Below are positions 37,745 to 47,722 of a stretch of 64,000 bases of DNA, one piece after another. Source of the stretch: DASQDN01 sp963825845 (GTDB taxonomy: Bacteria > Acidobacteriota > Terriglobia > Bryobacterales > Bryobacteraceae); assembly GCA_963825845.1 (NCBI GenBank), contig CAWGVL010000055.1, positions 1 through 64,000 on the forward strand, given 5' to 3'. Below the pieces are notes generated by a model that saw only the letters and a program-made list of their open reading frames with translations, searched no databases and was not told where the DNA came from. How positions within the stretch are numbered: position 1 is the stretch's first letter; each line of letters begins with the position of its first letter. A program made the translations under genes and the position numbers.

Positions 37745-38402
37745 TTGGCCCCGGGGATTCGGTGGACAATGGTCGTGGTCATCGCGGCGCATCTTCTCGT
37801 GGGCTCGCGCTCGGCGCACTCAGATTCATCGATCCTCCGGTCACAGGTGTCCAGTTGCAGCGCCGCGTCGAGTCAATTTCCGTCGTACGCCCTACCAGAA
37901 TCGCCAAAAACGGCACCTTTGGCACGAATCTCGACTGAACTGCAGCATGCTGTGATCGCCGCGGAGGACGGCCGCTTTTATCGAGCACCATGGCATCGAT
38001 TGGAAGCAGGTCCGGAAGGTCGCAGAGGAGAGCCGTGAGTCGGGCGAGATCGCGCGAGGCGCTTCCACCATAACGCAGCAGCTCGTAAAGAATCTGTTTT
38101 TCACAACACATCGGAATCCTGTACGAAAAGTCTGCGAGTACACGCTTGGCTCCGATGGCCGACTATATCCTGGGCAAGCAACGCACGCTCGAGCTGTATC
38201 TCAATGTGGTCGAGTGGGGGCCAGGAGTTTTCGGCGCTGAGGCGGCGGCGCAGTATCACTTCAACACGAGCGCTCCCGGCTGTCACGCGATCAGGCGGCA
38301 CGACTAGCGGCGATACTTCCGTCGCCCCGAAAGCGTCGTCCTGCGCGGATGAATCAGTACAGCGCGGCAATCCAGACTCGGATGAGGCAGATGGGCTGGT
38401 GA
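37745..38402 (+). CDS. mtgA: Monofunctional peptidoglycan glycosyltransferase (GT51), frameshifted
   Basis: Joined across frames this is an MtgA-type glycosyltransferase that polymerises lipid II glycan strands at the outer face of the inner membrane. An N-terminal membrane helix (VVVIAAHLLVGLALGAL) precedes RFIDPPVTGVQLQRRVES. The GT51 motifs are AAEDGRFYR followed by HHGIDW, GASTITQQLVKNLF, RKVCEYTLAP and RTLELYLNVVEWGPGVFG. The end is RMRQMGW, with TGA at 38400-38402. Four or more one-base shifts are needed (about 37800, 37995, 38150 and 38280). TTG 37745 or ATG 37769 may be the start. All catalytic residues are preserved. Confidence 0.8.
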
Positions 38403-38450
38403 GCATGGTTTCCCGTTATGAAATTGCTGCCGGCAACCTAATATGGATCA

Positions 38451-39552
38451 ATGCCGCTGACCGAGATCCGAGTGGAGGGCTACCGCTCTGTTCGCGACCT
38501 CTGTGTCGAACTCAGTCCCATTAACGTCCTGACTGGGCCGAACGGCTGCGGCAAATCGAACCTGTACAACTCGCTTTTGCTCATCGCGCGCGCCGCACAA
38601 GGCCAGTTCGCGCGGGCAATGGCTGAGGAAGGTGGTGTTCCAAGCGTCTTCTGGGCCGGACCTGAGGTCGTCCGGTACACGCGGAAGAAGCCGCCCAAAC
38701 GGGTCCTGCTCGGTTTTGAATCGGACGAGTACGGTTACGAAATGGAATCAGGCCTTCCGGCCTTCAATTCGCTGGCGATCGGAACGATGTTCAACCTGGA
38801 TCCCGAAGTGAAAGAAGAACGGATCTGGCCGGCAGAAAGCCGGAGGCGGCCGCTGATGCTGGAGCGGAAAGGTCCAAGCGCCTGGATTCGTGATGCGCAA
38901 GGCTCGTTTGTCGAGTATCCGTTTTCGGTCATGAAGCAGGAATCGGTGCTGTCGCAGATCATCGAGCCGCACCTCTATCCGGAGATTTCGGCTGTCAGGC
39001 AGCAGATTCTGCGCTGGCGTTTTTATCACCACTTCCGGACGGACGTTTCGTCGCCGTTGCGTCAGCCGCAGGTGGGCGTACAAACTCCCGTGCTAAGCCA
39101 CGACGGATCCGACCTCGCAGCAGCCTTGCAGACCGTAATCGAGATCGGCTGACAACGCGACCCTTCAGGAGACCATCGGCGCCGCATTCAGCGGCGCTCG
39201 GCTACGGATCGAGAACACAGAAACGCTGTTTTCGATGCGATTGGAGATACCCGGACTTTTGCGCCCGCTTTATGCCCGCGAGTTTTCCGATGGGCAACTG
39301 CGATTCCTCTGCCTCTGCGCGGCTTTGCTCAGTCCGAGGCCGCCCACGCTGCTCGCGCTGAATGAACCTGAGACCAGCCTTCATCCCGACCTGGTCGACC
39401 CGCTCGCTCGGCTCATCGTTCGCGCGTCAAAGGACACGCAGCTTTGGATCACGACTCACTCCCACAGCTTGGCCGCGCAAGTGGAGGAACACTCCGGAAT
39501 CCCGAGGGTCGGACTCCGCCTTTCAAACGGAGAGACGAAACTCAGCCGCTAG
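38451..39552 (+). CDS. AAA-family ATPase (RecF/AAA_21-like), one frameshift
   Basis: About 366 residues of a single-domain SMC/RecF-like ATPase. The Walker A region is NVLTGPNGCGKSNLYN (residues 25-40); the C-terminal half contains REFSDGQLRFLCLCAALLSP (ABC-type signature), TLLALNEPETSLHP (Walker B) and LWITTHSHSLAAQ (switch His). The frame breaks near 39145-39152 and is restored by one base, giving DNATLQETIGAAFSGARL before the second half. Relatives are often annotated only as ATP-binding proteins, and some work in phage defence with a nuclease partner. No nuclease gene is adjacent here, so the role stays open. Confidence 0.82.
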
Positions 39553-39669
39553 TTCCATCCAGTCGCGATAGCGAATCCTGCGACAATAGAAGTACCACCC
39601 AGTTTCACGACAATTATCCCTGGGTATTGGTAACGTCCAGGGTTCTACAAACGTTTATAAGGGAGCGGC

Positions 39670-42009
39670 ATGCGCGTCCAAGTTATCTCTCTGTCCGCAG
39701 TTACGCTGGCTGTTGGCATCGTCCTTGCTGACGACCCGAAAGCGACTCCACCGAGGACGGCTGCCCCGTCTTTCGACGCGACTGTTACGCCTTTATTCAA
39801 CAAGAGCTGTGTTGCCTGCCATAACGATCGGCTCGCGTCCGGCGGACTGAATCTCGGACCTTTTACGAACCCTGCTTCCTTGATGAGCCATCGCGAAGAG
39901 TGGGAGCGGATTCTGCAGAAGATCCGCACCGGTGAGATGCCGCCAAAAGGCATGCCCCGGCCGCCGGCTGCCCAAACCGATGCGTTGATGAAGTTCGTTC
40001 ACGAGAAGTGGGAAGCAGCTGACCGGAACATAGCTCCCGATCCGGGCCGTGTCACCGCTCGACGGTTGAATCGTAACGAGTACTCGAATACGGTGCGCGA
40101 CCTGCTTGGAGTCGATTTCCGCGCTGAACGAGATTTTCCGACCGACGACTCCGGCTACGGTTTCGACAACATAGGCGACGTCCTGACGATTTCGCCTGTT
40201 TTGATGGAGAAGTACATCTCGGCGGCCGAGCGCATCGCTGCCAGAGCGATCGGAGCCGATCCGCTTCCGAAGAAACCGCTGACAGCCGAGTACTCCCGGA
40301 CCAACGGACAACTGAGACGTGTCGACTTTTCAACTGCGGTCGCCACCCATCGAGTCGACTGGGATGCCGAGTACGTGATTCGCGTGGGCTTGCCTGGCGA
40401 GCGGGCCGCGGACGCCAAGCCGGTTGCGCTTGCAATTTTCATGGACGGCAAGAAGATCGACGAGAAGCTCGTCGAAACGAAGCCATCGAAGCTGGTCTAT
40501 TTCAATCCGTTTTCCGAAGAAGAGTTCCGCGTTTATCTTCCCGAAGGAGACCACAACTTCCGGGTCGCGTTCCTGAATGACGATTTCGTCAAGCAATTCA
40601 AGACGGAGAAGGAAGCCTACAACACCAAGAAGAATAAATACATCGGCTCGCTTCTGTTCGTCGGTCCGTATCCCGCTAACGTCGAAAAAGCCAGCCGGAA
40701 GAAGATTCTGATCGTGCGATCCGAACACCGGCGGCAATGCTTGTGCCTACAGAATCATCTCGAACCTTGGCGCATCGCGCCTATCGCCGGCCGGTATCGA
40801 AAGCAGAGGTGGATGCACTGTTCCGATTCGTCGGGATCGCGAAGGCAGAGGGCCAGACCGTCGAGCAAGGGATTCAGCTTGCCATCCAGGCGATGCTCGT
40901 ATCGCCGCACTTCCTGTTCCGGGTAGAGCGCGATCCCTCGATGTGCGTCCAAGAGTCACCCGATCAGCGAAGTCGAGTTGGCATCGAGGTTGAGCTATTT
41001 CCTCTGGTCATCGATGCCGGATGACGAACTCCTGCAGTTGGCCGAAGCTGGCAAGCTGCGTGTCAATTTGGATGCCCAGGTGAAACGCATGCTGACGGAT
41101 CCGCGATCGACAGCCTTTGCAGAGAATTTCGCCGGACAGTGGCTCGAGACACGAAATCTGGACAGCGTTAAGCCTGACCCGCAGAAGTTCCCTGAGTGGG
41201 GACCTGAGTTGCGGGACGCGATGAAGACGGAGACGCGTCTATTCTTCGGCGCCATGCTGCAGGAAGATCGACCGTTGCGCGAGTTCCTCGACTCCAAGTA
41301 CACGTTCCTCAATGAACAACTCGCGAAGCATTATGGAATCGAAGGGATTACCGGGCCGGAGTTTCGCCGCGTCGAACTGACGACAAATCAGCGCGGCGGC
41401 ATTCTCAGCCAGGCAAGCGTGTTAACGGTCTCGAGTTACCCGACGCGCACGTCACCGGTAATTCGTGGAAAGTACGTTTTGCAGAATATTCTCGGCACTC
41501 CCCCTCCCCCACCTCCGCCCGACGTTCCGGCGCTGGATGAAGAATCGGTTGGAAACGCAGGCTCGTTGCGACAGCAGTTGGAGAAGCACCGGAGCAACGC
41601 GGTTTGCGCTTCCTGCCACAGCCGTATGGACGTGCTCGGGTTCGGACTCGAGAACTACGACGCGACCGGCAAATGGCGGACGGTGGACGGCAAGTTCGCG
41701 GTCGACTCGAGCGGTACGCTCCCAAACGGAAAGTCGTTCACGAATCCTGCGGAAATGCGGACACTGCTGTTGAGCGATTTGCCTGACTTCACGCGCTGCC
41801 TGACCGAGAAGATGCTGACATACGCTCTTGGGCGGGGGCTGGAACGCTACGACCGCAAGACGGTCGAAGGTATCACCCGCAAACTGGAGGCGTCGGATTA
41901 CCGCTTCCAGACACTGATTTACGAAATTGTGCGAAGTCTCCCGTTCCAGCAACGGCGAGGCGAAACCATCAAAACGGAAACGAAATTGAAAGAGGTTGCT
42001 CATCGATGA
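39670..42009 (+). CDS. DUF1592-family cytochrome-like protein (DUF1587-1592-1588-1585), frameshifted
   Basis: About 780 residues when joined. A signal peptide (ISLSAVTLAVGIVLA) and a haem-binding CVACH with DRLASGGLNL lead into DUF1587 (RRLNRNEYSNTVRDLLGVDF), a carbohydrate-binding-like middle region, DUF1592 (HRAYRRPVSKAEVDALFRFV), DUF1588 (TPPPPPPPDVPALDEES) and DUF1585 (LTEKMLTYALGRGLERYD). A second haem-type CASCH sits before DUF1585. Three one-base shifts lie near 40712, 40760 and 40955. These proteins are typical of Planctomycetes and Acidobacteria and pair with DUF1552 proteins; polymer degradation or electron transfer has been suggested, but no function is proven. It overlaps the next gene by 4 bases. 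Confidence 0.88.
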
Positions 42010-43349
42010 TCACCGGGAAATCGCTTGCACGACGCACATTCTTGCGAGGTGTGGGAGCCGCAGTCGGACTGCCGTTTCTGGATGCGATGACTCCGGCGTT
42101 CGCCGCGAGCAAGTCCGCCAAGCCGCCCGTGAGGATGGCCTTTGTCTACGTGCCGAATGGCATCGACATGCGGAACTGGACTCCCAATTATGAGGGTAAG
42201 CTCGAGGAGCTTCCTCGTATTCTGAAGCCGCTGGAACCTTTCAAGAACGACATCACGATCCTCGGCAATCTGACGCACAACAATGGTCGTGCATTGCTCG
42301 ACGGCGCCGGCGATCACGGGCGGTGCTGCGGCGCGTACCTGACCGGCGTGCAGCCTCGGAAGTCGGCCGTCGACATCAAATGCGGGATCTCCGCGGACCA
42401 GATTGTCGCGAACAAAATTGGAAAGGAAACTCGCTTTCCATCGCTTGAAGTCGGTCTGGAAGACGCGCGTCAGGCAGGCGATTGCGATTCAGGGTATTCC
42501 TGCGCGTACACGAACAACCTCGCATGGCGCAGTGAAACGCAGCCGCTGCCTCCCATCCTGGATCCCCGCGTGTTGTTCGAGCGCTTGTTCGGCAACGGCG
42601 TAGCGCTTCCGCCGGAAGCACGCGCGCGCCAGGCCAAGTTCCGGCGTAGCATTCTCGACTTTGTTAGTGAAGATACCAAGAAACTCCAAAGCAACCTCGG
42701 CCCGACCGATCGCCGCAAATTGGATGAATATCTGTCTTCGATACGTGAAATCGAGCGGCAGATAGCGAAGGCCGAGACCGACAACGCGCAGATCGATCCT
42801 CAGATGGAGAAGCCGTACGGGGTCCCGGCGGATTTCGCCGAGCACTTCAAACTGATGACCGACATGATCACGGTCGCGTTCCAGGCTGATCTGACCCGCG
42901 TTCTGACATTCCTGGTCACGCGCGAAGGCACATCGCGTCCGTATCGTGAGATCGGCATCCCTGACGGTCACCATCCGCTGACGCATCACCGGAACGATCC
43001 CGCCATGATGGACAAGGTCGCGTTGATCAACGAGTACCACATGCGCCAGTTCGCGGGTTGGATGGAGAAGCTGAAGAGTATCAAGGAAGGCGACCGCAAT
43101 CTCTTCGACAATTCGATGATCGTGTACGGCGCCGGCTTGGCCGACGGCAATCGTCACAGCCACGAGGATCTGCCTACGTTGATTGCGGGAACCGGCGGCG
43201 GATACATCAAAGCGGGCCGCCGCATCGTCTACCGCAAAGAGACGCCGATGGCGAACCTGTTCCTGAACATGATGGACCGGATGGGCGTCCCCGCTGAGCA
43301 CTTCGGCGACTCGACCGGCAAGTTAGACGGGTTGACGGACCTGACCTGA
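42006..43349 (+). CDS. Tat-exported DUF1552 protein
   Basis: 447 residues, intact. The N terminus has a twin-arginine signal (ARRTFLRGVGAAVGLPFLDA). The body matches DUF1552, a sulfatase/alkaline-phosphatase-fold relative: RMAFVYVPNGIDMRNWTP, NLTHNNGRALLDGAGDH, GIPDGHHPLTHHRNDP, and VYGAGLADGNRHSHEDLPTL with His/Asp residues that may bind metal. It always seems to accompany DUF1592 proteins, as here, where the genes overlap by ATGA. Function unknown. Confidence 0.9.
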   Translation: MITGKSLARRTFLRGVGAAVGLPFLDAMTPAFAASKSAKPPVRMAFVYVPNGIDMRNWTPNYEGKLEELPRILKPLEPFKNDITILGNLTHNNGRALLDGAGDHGRCCGAYLTGVQPRKSAVDIKCGISADQIVANKIGKETRFPSLEVGLEDARQAGDCDSGYSCAYTNNLAWRSETQPLPPILDPRVLFERLFGNGVALPPEARARQAKFRRSILDFVSEDTKKLQSNLGPTDRRKLDEYLSSIREIERQIAKAETDNAQIDPQMEKPYGVPADFAEHFKLMTDMITVAFQADLTRVLTFLVTREGTSRPYREIGIPDGHHPLTHHRNDPAMMDKVALINEYHMRQFAGWMEKLKSIKEGDRNLFDNSMIVYGAGLADGNRHSHEDLPTLIAGTGGGYIKAGRRIVYRKETPMANLFLNMMDRMGVPAEHFGDSTGKLDGLTDLT

Positions 43350-44356
43350 TGCAGTTGCCTCTCACCAACGAGAAGCCTCCCGTCGGCATTATCTTCGATT
43401 GCGACATGGCGCAAATCGACGATGCTTTGGCATTGAGCCTGATGTTTGGATTGGACGGCAAGCGCGAAGCGCGAGTGGCCTCGATGAGTATCAGCCGGCC
43501 CAGTCTGAAGGCCGCGGCTTTCTCCGACGCGGTTGCCCGATTCTACGCGGGGGCGGCCGTGCAGTTCATGCGGATGCTGCCGGTCGGCATGGAAGTGAAG
43601 GGGCCAAGGCCGGGAGCTGAGCCGATGCTCGACGGTCCTCTGGCAAAGCCGGACTACAAGCATACAATTCACGCGATGAACGACACGGCCGACCCCGCCG
43701 CTCTGATTCGCAATGCGCTCACCGCGCATCACGATGGAAATTGTCTGGCGATCCTGGCCGGCGCTGCGACGAATTTCAGCAAGGCCCTGCTGCTGCCGGG
43801 CGTCAAAGACCTGATCGCCACGAAGTTGCGCTTTCTGACTGTTGTGCCCGACCCGGCAGATCTGGCCGATACCAACAAGCTGCTGTCGGACTGGCCTGGC
43901 GCTGTCGTCGTAGTCGATCCTGCGATCGGCGCCCAGGTTCTATACCCTGCTTCGAGCATTGAATCCGGGTTCGCGTGGACACAAGCCCATCCCGTGGTGG
44001 ACGCCTACAAATCGTATAAGCCAATGCCGTACGACGCGCCTACTGCGACTCTGGCGGCCGTACTCCATGCGGTACGTCCGCATGAGGGCTACTTCAAGCT
44101 GTCTGAACCCGGAGCGATCACAGTCCTCGAAGGCGGTAAGTTGAAGCTGGCGTCGTCACCGCAAGGCAGGCACCGCCAGCTCATTTACGATCCGGCCCAG
44201 AAAGAACGCATTCTCAAAACATACACGGAAATCGTAAGCGCGAAACCTGTGCCTCGGTTCCCGCGGTTCCGGCAGCAGCAACAGCAGCAGGAAGACAAGC
44301 CAAAAGCTCCGGAAGCCAAGCCCGCTGCGGCGGACCCAAAGCCCGCCACTCCGTAA
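43349..44356 (+). CDS. Nucleoside-hydrolase-like protein with Gln/Lys-rich tail
   Basis: 335 residues resembling the inosine-uridine nucleoside hydrolase fold. IIFDCDMAQIDDALALSLMF is close to the Ca2+-binding DTDxGxDDA motif, but the first Gly is replaced by Gln (MAQIDDA). LAILAGAATNFSKALL and VVVVDPAIGAQVLYP fit later fold elements. The C terminus holds six consecutive Gln (CAG repeats at about 44270-44290) and a Lys/Pro/Ala tail. No signal peptide is visible, unlike its two operon partners. It shares one base with the DUF1552 stop. Activity on nucleosides is inferred; the altered motif makes another glycoside substrate possible. Confidence 0.78.
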   Translation: MQLPLTNEKPPVGIIFDCDMAQIDDALALSLMFGLDGKREARVASMSISRPSLKAAAFSDAVARFYAGAAVQFMRMLPVGMEVKGPRPGAEPMLDGPLAKPDYKHTIHAMNDTADPAALIRNALTAHHDGNCLAILAGAATNFSKALLLPGVKDLIATKLRFLTVVPDPADLADTNKLLSDWPGAVVVVDPAIGAQVLYPASSIESGFAWTQAHPVVDAYKSYKPMPYDAPTATLAAVLHAVRPHEGYFKLSEPGAITVLEGGKLKLASSPQGRHRQLIYDPAQKERILKTYTEIVSAKPVPRFPRFRQQQQQQEDKPKAPEAKPAAADPKPATP

Positions 44357-44357
44357 G

Positions 44358-45275
44358 CTAGATTTTCCAGCCGAACAACTTCGCGGCCGTGAGGCCACGG
44401 ATCTTCGCGCGGTCCTGATCCGAGGCGAACTCGAACATCGATTCAAAGGTCTGCTGTGCTTCCCGAAACTCAGCCATGTTGTGCCCCAGCCCGCCCCAGA
44501 TCATGTGATCCGGTCCGAAAGCGTCGAATGTCTTCCGGACCAGCGGCTTGGCGTCACGGTATGGCGGCTTCTCTTTCGATGAATAGTTGACGCCGGAATA
44601 CTTCATATACACGTTCCCGAGTTTCGCCATTGCGAGTACGGCATTGTATTGCTCAGGAGTCCCCTGCCCTGCGCGAGCAAGGTGGTCGAGAATGAATGGC
44701 GTTTTCGAGAACTCCGCCGCCAGAGCTGCGATCTCCGGCGCATGCAGCGGGATGAAGTGCATCTGAATGCCAAGCCCGAGATCATGCGCTTTGCGAATCG
44801 ACGCACGCACCCCCGGATGTTTAAGATCGCGGTCGCGGATAGGACCCGTCGTTGTCGGCGCCACTCCCTGCGTCCGGTTCGTGTGGATCCGCAACGCCAC
44901 AATGCGCTTCGGGTTCCGTTTCATGAGCTCTGCCATGCGATCAGGTGTGTCGGGCTTGATCGGATCGAACAGACAGGTACCTTTGAAGAACATCGGCGAC
45001 GGCTCTTTCTCGAAGCAATACTCGAGATAGCGGTGGTCGTCCTGGTACGGCTCGGGATGAATGATGAGCGTATGGTCGATACCGGCCTCTTTGACGAACT
45101 TGTTATACGGCTCGAGCGGCGCGGCTGGTGGCTTGTAGGCCGCATTCGCGTGGTAAGGAAACCGCTTCTGGTCGTCCGCGAAAAGGTGGATATGCGTGTC
45201 GATGAGCGGGCCCTTCGCAGCGGCCGCAGAGGCCATGGCTGCCGATGTTGTCAATAGGAACTGTCGTCGGTTCAC
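44358..45275 (-). CDS. Tat-exported amidohydrolase family protein
   Basis: 305 residues of the amidohydrolase-2 type. A Tat-like start (NRRQFLLTTSAAMASAAAA) is followed by LIDTHIHLFADDQKRFPYH (metal HxH), LRIHTNRTQG, IQMHFIPLHAP, FILDHLARAG and IWGGLGHNMAEF. Periplasmic metal-dependent hydrolase; substrate unknown. It converges on the nucleoside-hydrolase gene. Same overall plan as the protein at 22012-22932, but the sequences differ clearly, so they are separate family members and not a recent duplication. Confidence 0.83.
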   Translation of the reverse strand: MNRRQFLLTTSAAMASAAAAKGPLIDTHIHLFADDQKRFPYHANAAYKPPAAPLEPYNKFVKEAGIDHTLIIHPEPYQDDHRYLEYCFEKEPSPMFFKGTCLFDPIKPDTPDRMAELMKRNPKRIVALRIHTNRTQGVAPTTTGPIRDRDLKHPGVRASIRKAHDLGLGIQMHFIPLHAPEIAALAAEFSKTPFILDHLARAGQGTPEQYNAVLAMAKLGNVYMKYSGVNYSSKEKPPYRDAKPLVRKTFDAFGPDHMIWGGLGHNMAEFREAQQTFESMFEFASDQDRAKIRGLTAAKLFGWKI

Positions 45276-45302
45276 GGGAAGGATTATTTCATACTAGTGA
45301 CA

Positions 45303-46186
45303 ATGGCTTGTTTCGGAGGGATTGAGGCAGGTGGGACAAAGTTCGTGTGCGGCGTAGGCACAGGTCCGAACGATCTGGAGAAGACACAATTCCCGACGAC
45401 TACGCCTGCGGAGACGGTTCAAAGGGCCTGTGACTTCTTTCGCCAAAGGCGGGTGGATCGTCTCGGAATCGCTTCTTTTGGACCCGTCGACCTTTGCCCT
45501 GCGTCGCTCGACCTTCGGCCATATCACATCTACACCTAAGACGGGCTGGCGGAATTTCGACATCGCCGGCGAGCTCAGGCGTGCGGTAGGAATAGACGTC
45601 GCGTTTGACACCGATGTGAATGGCGCCGTGCTGGGCGAGGTTCGATGGGGAGCGGCAAGAGGCCTGAGCGATGCGCTATATCTGACGGTGGGCACGGGAA
45701 TCGGAGGAGGCGCGATCGTCGGAGGCCAACTGCTGCACGGTCTGATCCATCCCGAGATGGGACACGTTCGCATTCCACACGATCGGCAGGCGGATCCGTT
45801 CGACGGATGCTGCCCGTATCATGGCGACTGCCTGGAAGGACTGGCATCAGGTACGGCCATGACGGCACGTTGGGGCGTACACGGTCGCGAACTCCCCGCC
45901 AGACACCCGGCGTGGGATTTGGAGGCGCACTATCTCGCGCTCGGGTTGATGAACTGGGTGTGTACCTTGTCATCAAAGCGCATAATCCTCGGTGGGGGCG
46001 TAATGCACCAAACCGGCCTGCTCCCACTGGTTCGGCAAAAGCTGCTGGCATCTGCTGAACGGGTATGTCTGTGCCCCGGAGCTGCTGCAGCACATCGACA
46101 CCTATGTTGTTGCGCCGGAGCTTGGAGACGATGCCGGAGTCCTGGGCGCGATTGCCCTTGCGGCCTCAGGCAACGGCGCGGGGTAG
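45303..46186 (+). CDS. ROK-family sugar kinase (fructokinase-like), frameshifted
   Basis: About 295 residues when joined. FGGIEAGGTKFVCGVGTG is the ATP-binding start. RLGIASFGPVDL, FDTDVNGAVLGEVRWGAARG, YLTVGTGIGGGAIVGG and the zinc motif GCCPYHGDCLEGLASGTAM point to bacterial fructokinase. RIILGGGVMHQTGLLPLVR precedes the C-terminal ELLQHIDTYVVAPELGDDAG. Frame breaks occur near 45500-45520 and near 46055; the reconstructed stop is TAG 46184-46186, which overlaps the convergent methyltransferase by about 20 bases. Sugar specificity is inferred from the Zn motif. Confidence 0.83.
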
Positions 46187-47179
46187 AAAGCGTGCGTCAA
46201 CGTGGCCTAGGGGCTTTGGAATCAGGGGCGCGGCAGTCATCCGATACACACCCTCGATCCACGGCCCGGTCAATGTGACCAGGCGCCTGCTCGTTCGGCT
46301 GCTCCATTGAGCTACGGCCCGGCTAACCTCGCGCTGTTCTTTTTCAACCGCGCGCGTCAGGTCGGCGAAGGGCGTGGTCACTAGTTCCGAGTTATACCCT
46401 TCCAAATATTCAAAGCCGGCTCGGGCCATCAGTCGATTCAGCGTTTCGATCGAGTATCCGTACAGATAAGGGAACCCGAGCAGATTGTTATAGGCCAGAG
46501 CCATTCGCGCACGACCGCGAAAAGCACTGTAAAAGGCGGCATTGGGCACTCGCGCGATGAGCAGACCGCCGGGCTTCAGTACCTTTCGAATACCCATAAG
46601 CGTTTCCATAGGGTCGGGCAGTTGCTCGAAGCAATTCCATACAAAAACGGCATCCTGCGATGTGCCGCGAAGGCCCGAGTCGTCCAGCGTCCCGCGGATC
46701 ACCTTCAATCCCTGGCGATGCGCAAACTCTGAGGTGTCCACACCCACATCAACCCCGGTCGGACGCCAATCCCATTCCTCAGCCGCCTGCAGGAACCCGC
46801 CGAGGTGCGGACCGAGCTCGACGACATCGGCGCGGGGTCGCAGGAGCCCGCGATAGGCCGCTTCCTTATTCCGAAATGCCTGAACATAACGTGGATAAAC
46901 TTGAGCCATGACTCCCGGATCGTTGGGGTCTTCTTCATAGGAATCAGCATCTTCGAGGTCGGGCTCGGCCCGCGCCAACAATCCGCAGACAGCGCACCGG
47001 ACTAGGGGCGAAGGCGCGTCATGCATGAAGTCGGTGAGATCTTTCAGCTCTTCCGGCGCCGGGCTCGACAGAAATCTCGAGAGCACGAAATCCCGCTGAG
47101 CGAGAAACTCACGGCCAATTTCTGCCGCCGACGCGGCGGGCTGCTGGACGACGGCTCCGCACACGGGACAGGTATGCAC
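46166..47179 (-). CDS. SAM-dependent methyltransferase with N-terminal zinc-ribbon-like motif
   Basis: 337 residues. N-terminal CPVCG and later RCAVCGLLARAEP form a zinc-binding pair. The SAM domain follows: VVELGPHLGGFLQAAEE (motif I), DAVFVWNCFEQLPDPMETL and VLKPGGLLIARVPNAAFYSAF, then a C-terminal helical part (LLGFPYLYGYSIETLNRLM). The layout resembles the methyltransferase at 29621-30580; both are probably cell-surface-glycan or lipid modifying. Its C-terminal coding sequence by chance resembles a tRNA 5' half (see rejected items). Confidence 0.82.
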   Translation of the reverse strand: MHTCPVCGAVVQQPAASAAEIGREFLAQRDFVLSRFLSSPAPEELKDLTDFMHDAPSPLVRCAVCGLLARAEPDLEDADSYEEDPNDPGVMAQVYPRYVQAFRNKEAAYRGLLRPRADVVELGPHLGGFLQAAEEWDWRPTGVDVGVDTSEFAHRQGLKVIRGTLDDSGLRGTSQDAVFVWNCFEQLPDPMETLMGIRKVLKPGGLLIARVPNAAFYSAFRGRARMALAYNNLLGFPYLYGYSIETLNRLMARAGFEYLEGYNSELVTTPFADLTRAVEKEQREVSRAVAQWSSRTSRRLVTLTGPWIEGVYRMTAAPLIPKPLGHVDARFLPRAVA

Positions 47180-47224
47180 ATTCGTTGGATTCCGTACACA
47201 TGAACTTGCTACAGAATTGATTCT

Positions 47225-47232
47225 GGATATCC
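47225..47232. promoter_or_regulatory. Candidate Rrf2 operator
   Basis: The perfect palindrome GGATATCC sits about 31 bases before the Rrf2 regulator ATG, followed by GTATCG and an AT-rich run. Rrf2 proteins often bind an AT-rich inverted repeat overlapping their own promoter. The site is visible; its role is inferred. Confidence 0.3.
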
Positions 47233-47263
47233 GTATCGTTTTATCGTAGAATAGGACAGACGT

Positions 47264-47722
47264 ATGATTTCCCAGTCGGCCGAGTACGCACTACGCGCAA
47301 TGGTGGTGCTGCTGTCTCGCGAGGAACTAACCTTCTGCTCCGCGCAAGACATTGCCACGCAGGCCAGGGTTCCAGTCGATTACATGGCGAAGATCCTGAA
47401 TTCCCTTGTGAGGGCCGGGCTTGTGATCGCACAGCGTGGCCGGCACGGGGGCTGTAAGGCAGCAAAGCCGGGTTCCGAGATCTCTGTGTACGACATTGTG
47501 CAAGCCGTCGACCCGATCCGCCGCATTCATATGTGCCCGGTTGGAATCCCATCTCACGGCACGAATCTTTGCCCGCTCCACCGCAAACTTGATGACGCGG
47601 CGCGTGTCGTCGAAGAGGCCTTTCGATCGGCGACGATGGCCGATCTTCTAGGCGAAGCAACTGTAAGCAAACCTCTCTGTGACCACGTACAAATCAATCA
47701 TGTTCAAGGCGCGATTCAGTAA
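47264..47722 (+). CDS. Rrf2-family transcriptional regulator
   Basis: 152 residues. The N-terminal winged helix (QSAEYALRAMVVLLSRE, VPVDYMAKILNSLVRAGLV, GRHGGCKAAKPG) is classic Rrf2. The sensor loop has two cysteines, C91 and C103, followed by H106 (CPVGIPSHGTNLCPLH), rather than the three-Cys set of IscR and NsrR. It may therefore hold a cluster with another ligand, or sense redox differently. It overlaps the next gene, the monohaem protein, which is its likely target. A GGATATCC palindrome lies just upstream. Confidence 0.88.
   Translation: MISQSAEYALRAMVVLLSREELTFCSAQDIATQARVPVDYMAKILNSLVRAGLVIAQRGRHGGCKAAKPGSEISVYDIVQAVDPIRRIHMCPVGIPSHGTNLCPLHRKLDDAARVVEEAFRSATMADLLGEATVSKPLCDHVQINHVQGAIQ

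Noticed and set aside
38451..39552. AAA ATPase considered as part of a phage-defence pair
   Set aside because: No nuclease, reverse transcriptase or other known partner is adjacent; flanked by MtgA and a DUF1592 gene, so the link would be guesswork.
42489..43301. 270-codon minus frame inside the DUF1552 gene
   Set aside because: Antisense to an intact, Tat-exported conserved protein; no motifs of its own.
44262..44300. CAG repeat considered as a microsatellite or CRISPR-like repeat
   Set aside because: It is an in-frame run of Gln codons in a coding tail, with no spacers. No CRISPR array was found anywhere in the window.
46268..46330. tRNA-like 5' half (GGGCCGTAGCTCAATGGAGCAG on the minus strand)
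   Set aside because: It lies inside an uninterrupted methyltransferase coding sequence, and no T arm or matching 3' acceptor follows, so it is chance resemblance.
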